Of a stretch of DNA of 23,478 bases, positions 9,731 through 19,907 are shown piece after piece (positions within the stretch are counted from its first letter, which is position 1; each line of letters starts with the position of its first letter). The position numbers and the translations under genes are program-made. This DNA comes from Chara braunii (lineage: Eukaryota; Streptophyta; Charophyceae; Charales; Characeae). The notes below the pieces were generated by a model. That model did not search any database. It saw nothing but the letters and a program-made list of their open reading frames with translations, and was not told the DNA's origin. The stretch is from positions 2,605,580-2,629,057 of the forward strand of contig BFEA01000045.1 in the NCBI GenBank assembly GCA_003427395.1, read 5' to 3'.

Positions 9731-9753
9731 AATGACCCTTGTCAGGGGTCATT
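9731..9753. repeat. 8-bp inverted repeat at the end of copy A
   Basis: AATGACCC at 9731-9738 and its exact reverse complement GGGTCATT at 9746-9753 are separated by 7 nt. GGGTCATT is also part of the 40-bp tandem repeat that begins here, so the hairpin may simply come from an inverted edge of that array. Confidence 0.75.
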
Positions 9754-9913
9754 TTCGAACAACCTGGTTAGGGTCGTTCTTTTTCATTCTCAAATCGAAC
9801 AGCCTGGTTAGGGCCATTTCTTTTCATTCTCAAGTCGAACAGCCTGGTTAGGGTCATTCCTTTCCATTCTCAAGCCGAACAGCCTGGTTAGGGTCATTCC
9901 TTTCCATTCTCAA
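9745..9913. repeat. 40-bp tandem repeat, about four copies
   Basis: Units starting at 9761, 9801, 9841 and 9881 share the pattern A(A/G)CCTGGTTAGGG, then CATTTC or CATTCC, then CATTCTCAA and CGAAC. The period is exactly 40 bp. The last two units are nearly identical and the first is the most diverged. The array sits exactly between the broken end of copy A and the non-coding 3' flank of copy B, perhaps inside an LTR of copy B. Confidence 0.95.
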
Positions 9914-10621
9914 TGTTAGTGCCCGAGGGGGTGGGCCTCGAGGACACGGATCTCATTTCTGTCTCGGAGGTTAGAAGGCGGCCATCTCTTTTTCAGTTTT
10001 ATGCGTGCGGTTTCCTTTGTCTATTTCTCTACAACATTTACTGTTTTATGCATACATCCGACTTAGCGTCTAGTACTCGAGTTGGGACTCGTGACCCCAA
10101 GCAGCACTAGCCCACCCGACCGTTCAACCATAGCAAAAGACAGAGGCGCCCCCTCTTATTTTCACTCGTTCTGATCACTCAGATCTCGGCTATTCTCAAA
10201 CTCATTCATGACTCAGTTGGATTAGGCTCCTAGGGAAGGAGTGTTCTTCACACCCCTTAACCCATAGGTTCCCTAACCTCTCTTGTATTCGACCAACATT
10301 CAATGCCTTGCTTTGCTCGTCAATCTGTACTCAAAGTTTCTCTTCTCAAAAGCACACTCCTTATTCCATCCAAAATTCACAATGCACTCTTCCCAACTGG
10401 TCTCATCCCATTCCCCGTGTCATCGTCTTGTATATCCACTTTCGAAGGTAGCTCATCCAGAAAGTAGCCTCAAAACGCTATCTTCTAACTTATCGTGACA
10501 GTCTTAGCGGACCCTCTCATCACTCATCCTTAGCAAGCTTTACTCATACTATACACATTCTTGTCGTTCCAATGTTTTGCAAATGAAAAAGCAGGATTCC
10601 TGTTCAACACTTGATCAACAT
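9914..10621. other. Non-coding 3' flank of copy B
   Basis: No supported gene. On the - strand this is downstream of the acidic ORF, so the polypurine tract and 3' LTR of copy B are expected here. The only purine run I see is AATAAGAGGGGG on the - strand around 10149-10160, which is too weak to call. No matching LTR was recognised on the right side of copy B. Confidence 0.5.
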
Positions 10622-11560
10622 CTAATCCCTATTGTTGTCCTGCGCCTCAACTTGCTCGGCCCCTTGTCCATCCTGTTTTTCTGCTGGCTCTTTAACCCCC
10701 AGGTCGGAGGCCATGATTTCTCTTCTCCTCCTTGCAATCTCTCGTAACTTCATCTCGCTGTAGGAATCCAATGGTGTGACCATCACCCCTGCCTTCGCGA
10801 GTTCCCGGGCCCTGATAATCCACTCATGTTTGATCACACTGAGCCATTGCTGAAATCAATGGTTGGGCGTTGGCCCAAACCCATCCTCCCATCTGAAGGC
10901 TTTCTCGCGCGGCTGGTGTATCGGGGGCCGCCTTTCTTCTCTAGGCCTCGAGATTTCATCCCTCTCATCCCCACTGCTGATTTCTATGACCTCCTGCACT
11001 TCCTCCTCCTCGTTCTCCTCTTCTTCCATCTGTATGGGGTTGTACCCGCCCGTCAAGTTCTTTGGATCGTAGCTATAGGGAATCTCTGTCCTCCCTCCAT
11101 ATCCTTCTTCAACGTCCGGATACCTCCCCTCACAATTGTCGTGGCCACTCCGTCCTTCAAGCGGGTTTTCCCTTCTCTCCTCCCCGTCCTCACGCTCGTC
11201 GCGCATGTCCTGCCTCCCCTCGCTTTCCCCATGCCAAGGCTCACGTTGCGCGCACCTCTTGGTTCCTTCCTCGTCAGAGGCCTCAGTCTTGTCTCCCATA
11301 TCCGCATTGCCCCCTTTTCCCGCACTGACCCTTTCCTCCTCGCTCTCACTCCCAGATGAGATATATATACCTTCTCCCTTCCGGAGGGGCGAGGGTTCTT
11401 TACGCACGCGCTTTCTCGCACCCCTGCCTACCACTCGCCCAGATACGAGCCCTATGTACAACTTCCTCTTTGTCGTCCTCCTTCCTCGACTTGGTCCCGC
11501 TTCTTCCCCTCCGGTAGGCCTGTTGATCGCCCCGCTGTCATTCTCGTTGCCGAATTCCAT
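10622..11560 (-). pseudogene. Acidic/basic accessory ORF downstream of integrase (copy B)
   Basis: ATG at 11560 opens 312 codons to the stop at 10622, broken once by TGA at 10856-10858; the frame continues unchanged after it, so this looks like one gene with a point nonsense change. The N-terminal quarter is basic (RRTTKRK, then RGARKRVRK, a possible nuclear localisation signal). The middle is strongly acidic and low in complexity (runs such as SGSESEEE and EEEENEEEE). The C-terminal 80 residues look more ordered and helical, with WIIRARELAKAG. It occupies the env position but has no signal peptide or transmembrane segment, so it is not an envelope gene by sequence. Function unknown; nuclear or chromatin targeting is a guess. 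Confidence 0.65.
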
Positions 11561-11942
11561 TTTTACTTTTTCTTGTGTTTTTTTTTTAGGTCCTGTATAA
11601 CAAGGCAACACCCGCAAAACCCCTCATACACCCGTTTTCCTAGTCCAGTAGGCAGCTCCCCTTCCCAGAATGCGCCTAGTATCCTTCACATCATGCCACT
11701 ATTATACATTTCTCTCTCTTGTGCAAATGCCCCATTTGTGATGATCCCATTATTTCCCCGTCAAAAACTATGATACAATGCTCCCAACAATCCTTCCCGT
11801 CGTCACACAAACCCGTTACCGCAAACTCCCAAGTCATCCTGCCTTCCAACCTCAGTCAGTCCAAACCATTGCCCCAGCCCCAAAAAATGACAGTCCCACG
11901 AACGCAATCAGAGACATAACCATAGTGTGGGCAAGGCCGTTG
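11561..11942 (-). other. Integrase to accessory-ORF spacer
   Basis: About 380 bp after the integrase stop (11943-11945) without a supported gene. It contains the acceptor-like site at 11593-11604 and an A10 run on the - strand (T10 at 11579-11588) just after it. Confidence 0.5.
11593..11604 (-). promoter_or_regulatory. Splice-acceptor-like site before the accessory ORF
   Basis: On the - strand, TGCCTTGTTATACAG/G has a pyrimidine-rich lead and AG/G end, 32 nt before the ATG at 11560. Retroviral env and some plant env-like ORFs are expressed from spliced RNA through such a site. That is established for those elements and inferred here. Confidence 0.45.
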
Positions 11943-13334
11943 TCAGTCCTTAGCTTGTAGCCCCTCAATTTCCTTATCCTCGGCCTTCTGAAGCCATTGT
12001 TCCACTGGGTCCCGACTTAGAAACCTGACCAATCGTTACCCCGGGAAGGGTCCTTTCAATCCAGTTCCATCCAAATCTTCCAGTTCGAAGGTGTTCAGTC
12101 CCACCCACTTGGCGACCCGGTAGGGGCCTTTGAACCTCCTCCCCCCCAGCTGTCCAGACCAAGTACTTTCTAGTGCCGAGTTCCTTAGCAATATTATCTC
12201 CCCCACCTTAAGTGGCTCCTTTCTGACATTCTTAACCTGGTCCCACCTTGCTTTGTCCCTCATTCTGCTATCTAGTACCCGGCTGGCGATGTCTTCCATG
12301 ACCTCCTCGTTCTTAAGGACTTGTTGACACCTCGCCTCGATTAACTCTTCCGTGGTCATTCACGGATGATCATCTAACCTGTTCCAGGTAGGTATCAAGG
12401 CTTCGACGGGAAAGTCGATCTCTCTTCTGTACCAAAGTTCTGTTGGGATGCATCCCATTGTCCTCTTAGGTGTCATGTTCTCTGAGAAGACAGCCTTCTT
12501 GAGGTACCTAGGCCAACTTCCCAGATGGTCCGCTGCGAGCTTCGCAATCGTGTTCTTTAAGGTTCGGTGCCCTCTTTCCACAGGTGCATTGGCCTCCGGG
12601 TGATACGGCTCGATGAGTTTGATCGGTACGCAGAGTCTCTTAAGCATTCCCAATACTTCTTGGTTCATAAATTTTATCCCATTGTCTGCTAGAAACCTCC
12701 TTACGAAAGGATGCCTAAAGTAGAAGTCTTCTATCCAGTCCGCTACACTTCTCCCTGTCTTTTTCTTGAGAGCGACTGCCTCCACGAACCCACTTAAGTT
12801 GTCTCACGCATCCAGGATATACCTGTACCCATCTGATGATACAGGCATGACTGCAAGGTCAAGGTGGACCAGATGTTCCGGCCCTAGCACCCGCGTTGGT
12901 GTAAGCGGCTCGAAGACACGTATCGAACTTCGTTCCTAGCAGATAAGGCAGGTCTGGCAGTACGTGGCGACCATGCCTGCCATGCCTGGCCAATAGTAGA
13001 GTGGCGTTATCTTCGCAAGAGTTCCTTTGGACGATAGATGCCCTCCTGCTAATCCGTCGTGCGTTGCCTGGATAATGTCTAACTGCCGAGATCTCCCGCA
13101 CACGACTCTTCTAGGCATAGCACCTTCCTCCCTCCGGAACAAATGGTCGCCCCTTAGGACGTACCTTTCGACCTCCTCCCTTGCTTTAATGCTCACTTTC
13201 ATGGGTTGTTTGTTTCCTACCAGCAACAACCCGATCTCCCCAAAGATCCCTTCGTATATCTGGGCATAGAAAAACTCCTTCCCTTCTTGGTTCTCATCCT
13301 TTTTTTCCTGCTTCTGGTTTACCATCCATCGCAA
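11943..13334 (-). pseudogene. pol: Integrase (copy B)
   Basis: The N-terminal zinc-binding module is visible as H-x6-H (THDGLAGGH) followed by C-x2-C (YCQTC). The catalytic core has the first Asp in HLDLAV, the second in LADNG and Glu in YHPEANAPVE, exactly 35 residues after the second Asp: a complete D,D35E triad. The C-terminal GPY/F-type module reads RFKGPYRVAKW. Integrase would insert the cDNA into host chromatin. The frame is constant but interrupted by TAG 12936-12938, TGA 12804-12806, TGA 12360-12362 and TAA 12036-12038. Coding similarity joins the RNase H frame through a one-base frameshift near 13330. Its end at 11943 is set by continued reading past the TAA. Confidence 0.9.
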
Positions 13335-14365
13335 CTTTCTCCTTTCCGAGATTCCACTAAGCTCATTACGGCTTCCCAGCCTCCCTCAACCGCCATTGTT
13401 ATTAGTTCCTCCTTCGGTCCTACTATTGCTCCCCACGAATCTTTCTCCTCTTTGCGACCTCGAGTGGTGACTGGTCCTTCTCTAAGTTCTGCTACTACGA
13501 CAGGTGCCCCCTTCTCCAAAGTCCGGATCAACAGCTCTCCTGACGCGCATTTTTCGCCCATCATTTCATTATCCACCGCAAGAGTTCCTCCTTCGTATTC
13601 AAGGAATGCGTCTATGGGCTCCGCATCCTCCACCCCTTCGGGAGTGATGCAGACCCAACTCAGCCCATCTGCCTTGTTTCTGATTCCCGCAATCCGTTCG
13701 ATTTTGTAATCGAACTGCCAGATAAATCCTACCCATCGTCCCACCGTCGGATCTATAGGCCTGTAATTCTTTAAGGCCCCTGCAACATTCGTCGGATTAA
13801 TCCTAAGGATGAACCGCCTCCCAAATAGGTAGGCCTGGAAGGTCTTGAGGCAATGCAAGATGGCTAGGACCTCCTTCTTGAACTGTGAGTATCGTCGTTC
13901 TGCGGAGTTCAGGGTTCTACTTTCGAACCTAATTGGCCTCTTTTTCCCTTCCTCATCCCTTTGAATTAGCACACCTCCTATGGTAAGGGGTTCTCCATCT
14001 GTTTCTAGGATGAAGCGTCGTCCCACTTCGTTATAAAAACATGGTGCGGACAAGGCGACTTGGTCCGATGTCAGTGTGTTCTTGAGGGTTTGGACGGCTC
14101 CTTCTCGCTCCTCCGTCCATGTCCCTTCTTCTCTAATCATGGTCCGGATAGGTTCAGCAATCTTGGCAAAAATTTTAATGAAGATCCTCCAAAAGCCGAC
14201 CACGTCTAGGAATGCTCTTACCTCCGTCGTCGTGCGCAGGGGTGTTGGCCACTGTGATATCTTGTATGTCTTCGTCGGATCTGGCTTCCTACCGTAAGCA
14301 CCGCAGCGAAATCCTAGTATGGTTACTTCCGGTACTGCTAGAATACTCTTTGGTCCGCTAGCCAT
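13319..14365 (-). pseudogene. pol: RT connection and RNase H domain (copy B)
   Basis: Continues the RT frame after two stops. It starts with the LGFRCGAYGRKPDPTK segment and the WPTPLRTTTEVRAFL segment, typical of Ty3/gypsy RT thumb and connection. The RNase H domain follows: FILETDGEP (first Asp), RRYSQFKKEVLAI (Glu), LRINPTNVAGAL, where Asn stands at the position usually held by Asp, and NKADGLS (last Asp). RNase H removes RNA from the RNA/DNA hybrid. A linker of about 130 residues rich in Glu and Gly leads towards integrase and ends at a frameshift with the next frame, overlapping by 16 bp. Confidence 0.9.
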
Positions 14366-15260
14366 AATGTTGTATACTAGGAACCGACGGAGTAAGTCCT
14401 TGATGTCCTATAGATGGTCCCATACAAATCTTCAAATTCTTGGTTGGACTTCCGTCTCGTCCTTCTCTTGCGTGGCTTTGATCGGGTTGTCATCGATGTA
14501 GGGCTTACACTTCTCTGGGAACATGTCCCCGGCTACGGCGAGCATTCTCCGTTGTGCTTCGGCTACCGCATTTGTGAAGCTCATAGGGGTCACCTGCATC
14601 TGCAACTGTCCTACGAGGGTGTGCATTGCGGTGTACGACCTATCCCGAACATCCAATGGAAGCTGGTCGTACTCTGAGTACAGATCGATCAGGGAGTAAA
14701 TGCTCCGGCCGGCGTGTGACTCTGCTAATAAATCGGCTTGACGCAGTGAGTCAGCATCCCGGATGGTTGCCACATTCAACTTCTGCAAATCCTGAATCCA
14801 CCTCAACGTCTTGTTGGGCTTCCGAAAGACGAACCACCGGTTTGCGTATGGTGACGCCGTAGGTTCTGCGACGAAGGTGTCCATCTTTGCTCGGAGAAGG
14901 TCTGTCACTTCCCCTGCTATCCCAAATTCATAGGCCAGACCCTTGTCATTCCAGCACTCATGCTCTACCATGTGGATTCTGGCGGGAGGAATTAGCTTCG
15001 CATCCAACCGCCCCCTCTGGTGGTCACTAAAGGCAAATGTCAGGTGAAACTCCCGGCAGGTCCTTTTGATCAGGTGAGTTTCTTCCTCCGTTAGAAATCC
15101 ATCTACATCTATCTTCATTGTATCAGCTACCTCAGCAGGTATCCGATGCCCTTCTGTTGCTCACCTCTCTCGGATCACCCGGAGGACTTCCTCCTCCTTC
15201 TCCATAGCTTCTTCCTTTGACGTCTCTAGCAGGATCGATACCATTTTCGTTTTCTTCCCT
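14366..15260 (-). pseudogene. pol: Reverse transcriptase fingers and palm (copy B)
   Basis: Conserved RT blocks in order: SPYANRWFVFRKPN, LRWIQDLQKLN, LIDLYSEYDQLPLD (first catalytic Asp), VTPMSFTNAVAEAQRRM, and the YIDD box at 14489-14500 with the two other catalytic Asp. All three catalytic residues are present. Nonsense codons are TGA 15161-15163 (copy A has CGA there), TGA 14432-14434 and TAG 14408-14410. All keep the frame, which continues into RNase H. The first part (15119-15260) is the linker that copy A also retains. RT copies element RNA to cDNA inside the particle. Confidence 0.93.
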
Positions 15261-15275
15261 ACCGGCTTGTGTTTT

Positions 15276-16070
15276 TTAAATACTGACTAATTTTTCGTTT
15301 AGACAATATCCCTTTTGCACTTCTCCTTCGAATTTGGCCAATGTTACCGAGTCCACTCCTACGTTGTGGTATCTAATGGCCTTGATGAGCTGTAGCGAAT
15401 CGGGAATCTCGAGTGCGACTTCTGGTACGTCCATGCGCACTTCTTTCCGCTTGGGCAGGTTGGCCCCAAGTTCGACTTCTGATTCTCTTTCTGCCACCAT
15501 AACACCTAAGACTTCGTCCTCCTGCCTCCTCTTCTTCTGGGGTAGGCCCATCTTGATCCATTCCTTTTTATTGATTGCTTCCTCTATCATGATTTCTACC
15601 CCTTCTCTCATGCCCTCCATCCGCGCAAAAGCCCTCTTCCGCGCGCTATCTTCGAATGATGATGACCATGTAGCCAACTTCCCCTTCAGAGGGTCTCCTC
15701 CCGTCCCAAGGAGTCGGAGAAGCTCTCCCCGACCGGTCACCGGATCCTCTATGTCTACCATGTACGTGCCGTCGTGCAAGTGCATACCTATCATTTCTAC
15801 ATTTGCGCACCACGGTCTCCCGAGGATTATATCGTGGTCCATTTCCTCCATTACGGTCATCCGCTGGAACGACCAGATCGACTCCCTGATTCCTGCCTTG
15901 ACTGCGCATTTCGTGACATACCCAGCGAATGAAATTTCCCCACTGGCTTCCCAAATGCTCCCTGCTCCTTCCTTATTTACCATACAGCCCGTGATTGTTG
16001 GAAAATCTCTCCTTATGAGAGTGATTTCCGCTCCCTCGTCTACTAATGCGTGGGTATGATGAGTCCCCAT
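15276..16070 (-). pseudogene. pol: Aspartic protease and linker (copy B)
   Basis: The active-site loop reads ALVDEGAEITLI (Asp-Glu-Gly at 16032-16040), against Asp-Gly-Gly in copy A and D-S/T-G in most retropepsins. The ILGRPWCANVEM strand follows. A stop at 16071-16073 separates it from the Gag-side segment in the same frame. After GYCLNEKLVS the frame stops at 15276. Similarity to copy A resumes just downstream at the KPVGKK block, so roughly 70-100 bp of linker was lost here or gained in copy A. Confidence 0.88.
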
Positions 16071-17416
16071 CTAGATTTTCAACTTTCCTACGGGTAGCGC
16101 ATGGAAGCTGAGCTTTGTCCCGAGAGGCGCCCTCATGACCTCGCCACCTTCTCGGTCTGGCAAACTCAAGTGGATGTCCGCAAAGGCTTTCTCGAGATCC
16201 TCCAAATCCCCGCGACTCCTTTGAAGGTTAGCAACTTCTTGCGGAGCTTCCTCCTCCCCTTCCCTTTCCGGTGATTCGGGGTTTTTGTCTCGAGTCAACA
16301 GTTGTCTAAGCTCTTTGAGCAACCTAGGGCTGGCCTGCAGCATGGTCTGAAAAGACACCGATACCATGGTTCCTAGTAGTTTGCTAAGGGTGTCATCGAT
16401 CTCAGGCATGGTTAAGATCGGGATTTGGTACCTAAACTTCTTTTTAGCGGCGATAACTTTGTCCGTAGGCTCCTCTTCCCTAGGCTTCCCATAGACTTTC
16501 TCTGGTTCCCCAGCCTCAGGCTCTGCGGGTGTACGGAGCTTCCAACAACCTCCTCCATCACAGTGTCACGGATAATCCTTCTCCCAGTCGTCCCTAGCCG
16601 AGTAGTCTCGTTCACCCTATCACGTCCGTCGTTTTCCAAAATGAAGTTGACGTGCGGCCTGCGGCCCCGAAGTTGATCCCATATGATATCGACCACTGAC
16701 TCAGCTTCTACGGCCGCTATCTCTAGCCCATTGAGCATGATAATGGTTCGCCTCATCCCCCCTGGCGAGTTCGAATTCACCCGTTCTCCCTTTGGTCCGA
16801 ATATTTCTCCCTTTAATGACCTGGTACATTTCCTTTTTAATATATCATGGTTGAGTTTTGGACATGCGCGCACATAATGTCCCATCATGGTGCAGTACTT
16901 GCATTGCTCGTTAGCAAGATCTCTCCGTCCAAATCCCTGATTGGCTACATCTGGCGGCACTACATCTTCCTGGGGAGGGAGGGGGGGTCGGGATACCTGC
17001 GCCTGCATAACCAGTAGCGCGTTCTTCACTCTTTCAATCTCGTTGTCGACTCCGTGCACCCGTTCGTGTAGACTTTCAATCCCCTTCTTTACCTTGTCGC
17101 ATGTCCTACCAGTCAGATCTATGACCTCCCCTTCCTTGAGCAAGGTCAACGTCTCGGTCACTATTGTCTTCTCGGCCAGATCCGTTACTGTGCTAAAATC
17201 AACATCCCTGGTGTTTACAAACTTGCTCGTCTGCTGGTGAGCCGACATAATCTTGTCTTTGTCGAACTCGGAGAACTGCCTGAGAAAGTCTTTGCTCATT
17301 ATTCGGTTCGTAACCCCGGGGATTCTTAGTGCTACCAGCGTAAACTCCCGTAGGAAGTCATTATACGTTACAAAGTTCTTCCTCTGAACTGCCGCTAAGT
17401 CGGCCCTTGTAGCCAT
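16071..17416 (-). pseudogene. gag: Gag capsid C-part and nucleocapsid (copy B)
   Basis: This contains the second half of the capsid region and the knuckle C-x2-C-x4-H-x4-C (CKYCTMMGHYVRAC) at 16862-16903. The Gag-protease bridge is in a second frame (16071-16409) after a frameshift near 16412-16500. The residue downstream of VM is Gln (CAG) where copy A has a stop. The start at 17416 is not a true initiation site: the frame is entered by a slip in the A8 run of the preceding segment. Confidence 0.88.
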
Positions 17417-18372
17417 TTTTTTTCTGTTACCAGGTATTTCCTCATCATCACATCTCGGATTTCCTTCCAGGATCGACTAGAGGCTGCGATGGCCATTATG
17501 TCCCGCCCCAAGCTCAAAGACACATGCTGCCCCGGGTGGTCCATCTTTTCTTCTTCGGTCCATTTCAACAACGCGGCCAGATTCTCGTAATCTATCAAGA
17601 ATTCCGTGATGTTCGCCCCGTCAAACGTCAATTTTTTCTTAGTGTCCGCTAGGTAGCCTTCGGAGCTACTGGCCTCGCCCGCCATACTAGTATCCGGTCC
17701 TTCCGTGCCAGTCTTTTGTCCCTCCCTAGTCTTTGCAGTTCCTTCCAGGTCGAACCATCCCAACACCCTTTCCCTAAGGCTCCAGAGTCCTTCACATCCT
17801 CGCGTTACCGCTGGCGTGGTCGGCAGACGACTAGCCCTACTATCTATGGCTGGTGGGTTCGTAGCTTTCTCTGCCTCCATCCCCGGGGAGTTCTCTCTCT
17901 CTTTCCTTCTTTTGCTCGGTGTTCCCCCACGGTCACTACCCTTATCCCCTTGTCGAATTCCGCCTCGGCCGGTTTTTCGCTCGTCCCATGGTTCCTCCTG
18001 CAGAGGGCCTTCTTCGCTCCCAGTCATCATTTCCTCAATCAATCTTGCCTTGTACTCTGCGGTCTTTTTTTCTATCTCCGCTAGTTTGTGCCTCGCATCC
18101 ATGACCCTCGCTTTCTTATACACAGCTCCCTCTGAATTCTGGGGGTTTGTCCTATCCTTATTTCTGGCCTCCTTGGTTTCCTGAGTCCCTTCCCTGCCTC
18201 CCCCGGCTTTCCCCGAGCTTTCCCCTGAGGAGATTTTCTTCCGGTTCCCTTTGGTACCATCTGGATTTACCGATTCTTTGTCTTTCTGCCCCCCTTCACT
18301 CTGCACGGCACTGCCTCCTGAGCCTGATCCTCCTTCGCTCCTACGGTTATCCGTCTCATCCTCCGTTGCCAT
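17395..18372 (-). pseudogene. gag: Gag N-terminal region (copy B)
   Basis: ATG GCA at 18372 aligns with the copy A start at 6191 and lies 11 nt after TATGCAG. About 190 residues are charged and disordered, with a short coiled-coil-like stretch (LAEIEKKTAEYKARLIEEM). The capsid opening KKLTFDGANITEFLIDYENL follows. Relative to copy A, about 16 residues (the LKRIVATLTRALNKNQ block) are missing just before the capsid. The frame ends because an A8 run (T8 at 17416-17423 on the + strand) replaces the shorter A run of copy A. Confidence 0.88.
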
Positions 18373-18823
18373 TTTGCCTAGTTCTGCATAAACCAAAGGA
18401 TTCCCCAGGACACACGCGGCGCGTGGCATTTAGGTTCCCTAGGTTCCGGCTTCGTTGGCTTATTTTTATTCGAATAATAACCTTCTCTCATTTTCGTTTC
18501 CCGATTGCTTCCCTAAGAAGGAGCCACGACTGACCTTGTCGCCCTACCGAGCTAAGGGACATGACTTTGTTCCCTTTATCACAGACTCGTTTAGAGTGCC
18601 CCTGTTCCGTCGGGCCGGCGCGTAGGAGTCCTGGTTAGGCATCCTACTAGAGAAGGTTTCCCGAGCAGTATTCCCCCTTTCGTCCTCCAGGGTCATGGCA
18701 ACCATTAGGAGCTTACCGTCCCCTCTTTGTTATCTAGCGGGTTTTGATCATCCGGGTCCGAGGTCCCTTCTTATTTTCGTAGCGGACTATACTTGATTTG
18801 CCCTATTGGCCCGCCCCCGGATG
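18373..18823 (-). other. ORF4-gag spacer (copy B)
   Basis: About 450 bp with no supported gene, similar in length to the corresponding spacer of copy A. Its gag-proximal end holds the acceptor-like TATGCAG at 18384-18390. Confidence 0.6.
18384..18393 (-). promoter_or_regulatory. Splice-acceptor-like site before gag (copy B)
   Basis: On the - strand, CTTTGGTTTATGCAG ends at 18384, 11 nt before the gag ATG. The lead is T-rich. Position matches copy A (6177, 13 nt before its ATG). Confidence 0.4.
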
Positions 18824-19615
18824 CTAGTCCCGTTCTCGTCCTCGCGGCCCTTCCGGTTTGGTAGGCTCCTCGAATAGTTGAGCCACCCCTGCTATATAAT
18901 TTTCTCCTATTTCGATTTCCCTCTGGATTATATGTTCGTATTCCGCCCAGGCTAACCGTGGCAACCCAAATATCAGAATATGGATAACTTCCAGTAATTC
19001 ATGGGCCCTGTTTCCCCAAAACGGCCCATGTTCCACAGTCACATCATAAAACATCCCGGTGGTCTGGTAGGGGAAGTGGTCTACCCAGACTATCGTCGAG
19101 TCTGCCAGCTCCTGCACCCTTGCGAGGCTCCCGAAAATGAGGTCTATCATGAATCGGGGGACCCGACACCTCAGCAGTGTGGTCGGTGCCCTGAATTCTC
19201 TCCAACCTTTCATTTCCACCCTGGTGAGTAAGTCCACGTTTCTCCTACCCCTGACTGATTGTCCTATCTGCGTGAACATCCGGGCCGCCCTCTGAAAGAC
19301 TGGAGCTAGTTCGTGGCCTTGCGCTATTCCTATCCCCAGCAAGTGTCAATCAGTCTCGGGTAGGTACAGGACCCCGGTTACCTCTAAATTGAAAAACAGG
19401 TCATCCCCAGGTCCCCGGTTGAGTCTCGTCCCCATCCACCGACATTCCACCAACATGAAGGCGTTGTCTCTCCCTAGAGTCACGGCCCGTCATTCCACGT
19501 CGAATCCCCGAAAGTTGGAATTTGATGGAAGGGACACTTCCCATCGCCCGTCGTTATTCCAGGGCGGTCCGGGATACCGGGGCTGGCGTTCCATCCGCAC
19601 ATGTCTTGCCGCCAT
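18824..19615 (-). pseudogene. Pre-gag ORF4, two in-frame stops (copy B)
   Basis: ATG GCG at 19615 (context CAGCAATGGCG) opens exactly 264 codons in one frame to the stop at 18824. TGA at 19490-19492 and TGA at 19346-19348 both stand where copy A has TGG. Blocks in order: GRWEVSLP, RAVTLGRDNAFMLVE, GVLYLPET, VRGRRNVDLLTRVEM, GWREF, RVPRFMIDLIFGS, VEHGPFWGN, REIEIGENYIAGVAQLFEEP. The length and frame match copy A after its single frameshift is allowed for, so this was a real coding sequence. No known family recognised. Lack of a hydrophobic segment suggests a soluble protein. Confidence 0.82.
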
Positions 19616-19907
19616 TGCTGTTTCGGTAATTTCCTGCATAGCTCCACATCGAAAGGATTATGGTCCGTTCTTCAGCAACCGCCCATCTACCTACTGTTTT
19701 CTTTCCCGCTTATATCCCCTTTCCTCTTTTCTGTCATGCAACCTACATTCGTGCCCACAATGGTCGGGCACCTTCCTTTGTTTCAATCCCCTCTCATGAC
19801 CTGCTAAGCTAACGTACATGCCCCCCCCTCTCTTCTTATGTTACACCCTAGTTTACATGCGTCTTCCATACTCCGACTTCCCCATAGCTGTCAATCTCTT
19901 TGTTTCT
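19616..19907 (-). other. ORF2-ORF4 spacer lacking ORF3 (copy B)
   Basis: About 290 bp where copy A has ORF3 and its two spacers (over 1.1 kb). No paralog remnant is visible. It carries the acceptor-like ATGCAG at 19634-19639, 18 nt before the ORF4 ATG. Confidence 0.65.
19634..19643 (-). promoter_or_regulatory. Splice-acceptor-like site before ORF4 (copy B)
   Basis: On the - strand GAGCTATGCAG/G, with the ATG 18 nt downstream. After the CAG both copies share an ACCG core and a CAATGGCG end. The lead here is not strongly pyrimidine-rich. Confidence 0.35.

Noticed and set aside
9761-9900. Telomere-like GGTTAGGG in each 40-bp unit.
   Set aside because: It occurs only once per unit and is never tandem as a hexamer, so it is not a telomeric tract.
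10149-10160. Purine run on the - strand as polypurine tract of copy B, with an LTR starting TGTC just after.
   Set aside because: Short, interrupted and without a matching LTR start or 5' LTR in the window.
10856-11600. Open + strand frames antisense to the acidic ORF (Ser/Pro/Leu-rich, over 150 codons).
   Set aside because: They are mirror frames of the Glu/Asp/Arg/Gly-rich - strand gene, and lack any motif or suitable start.
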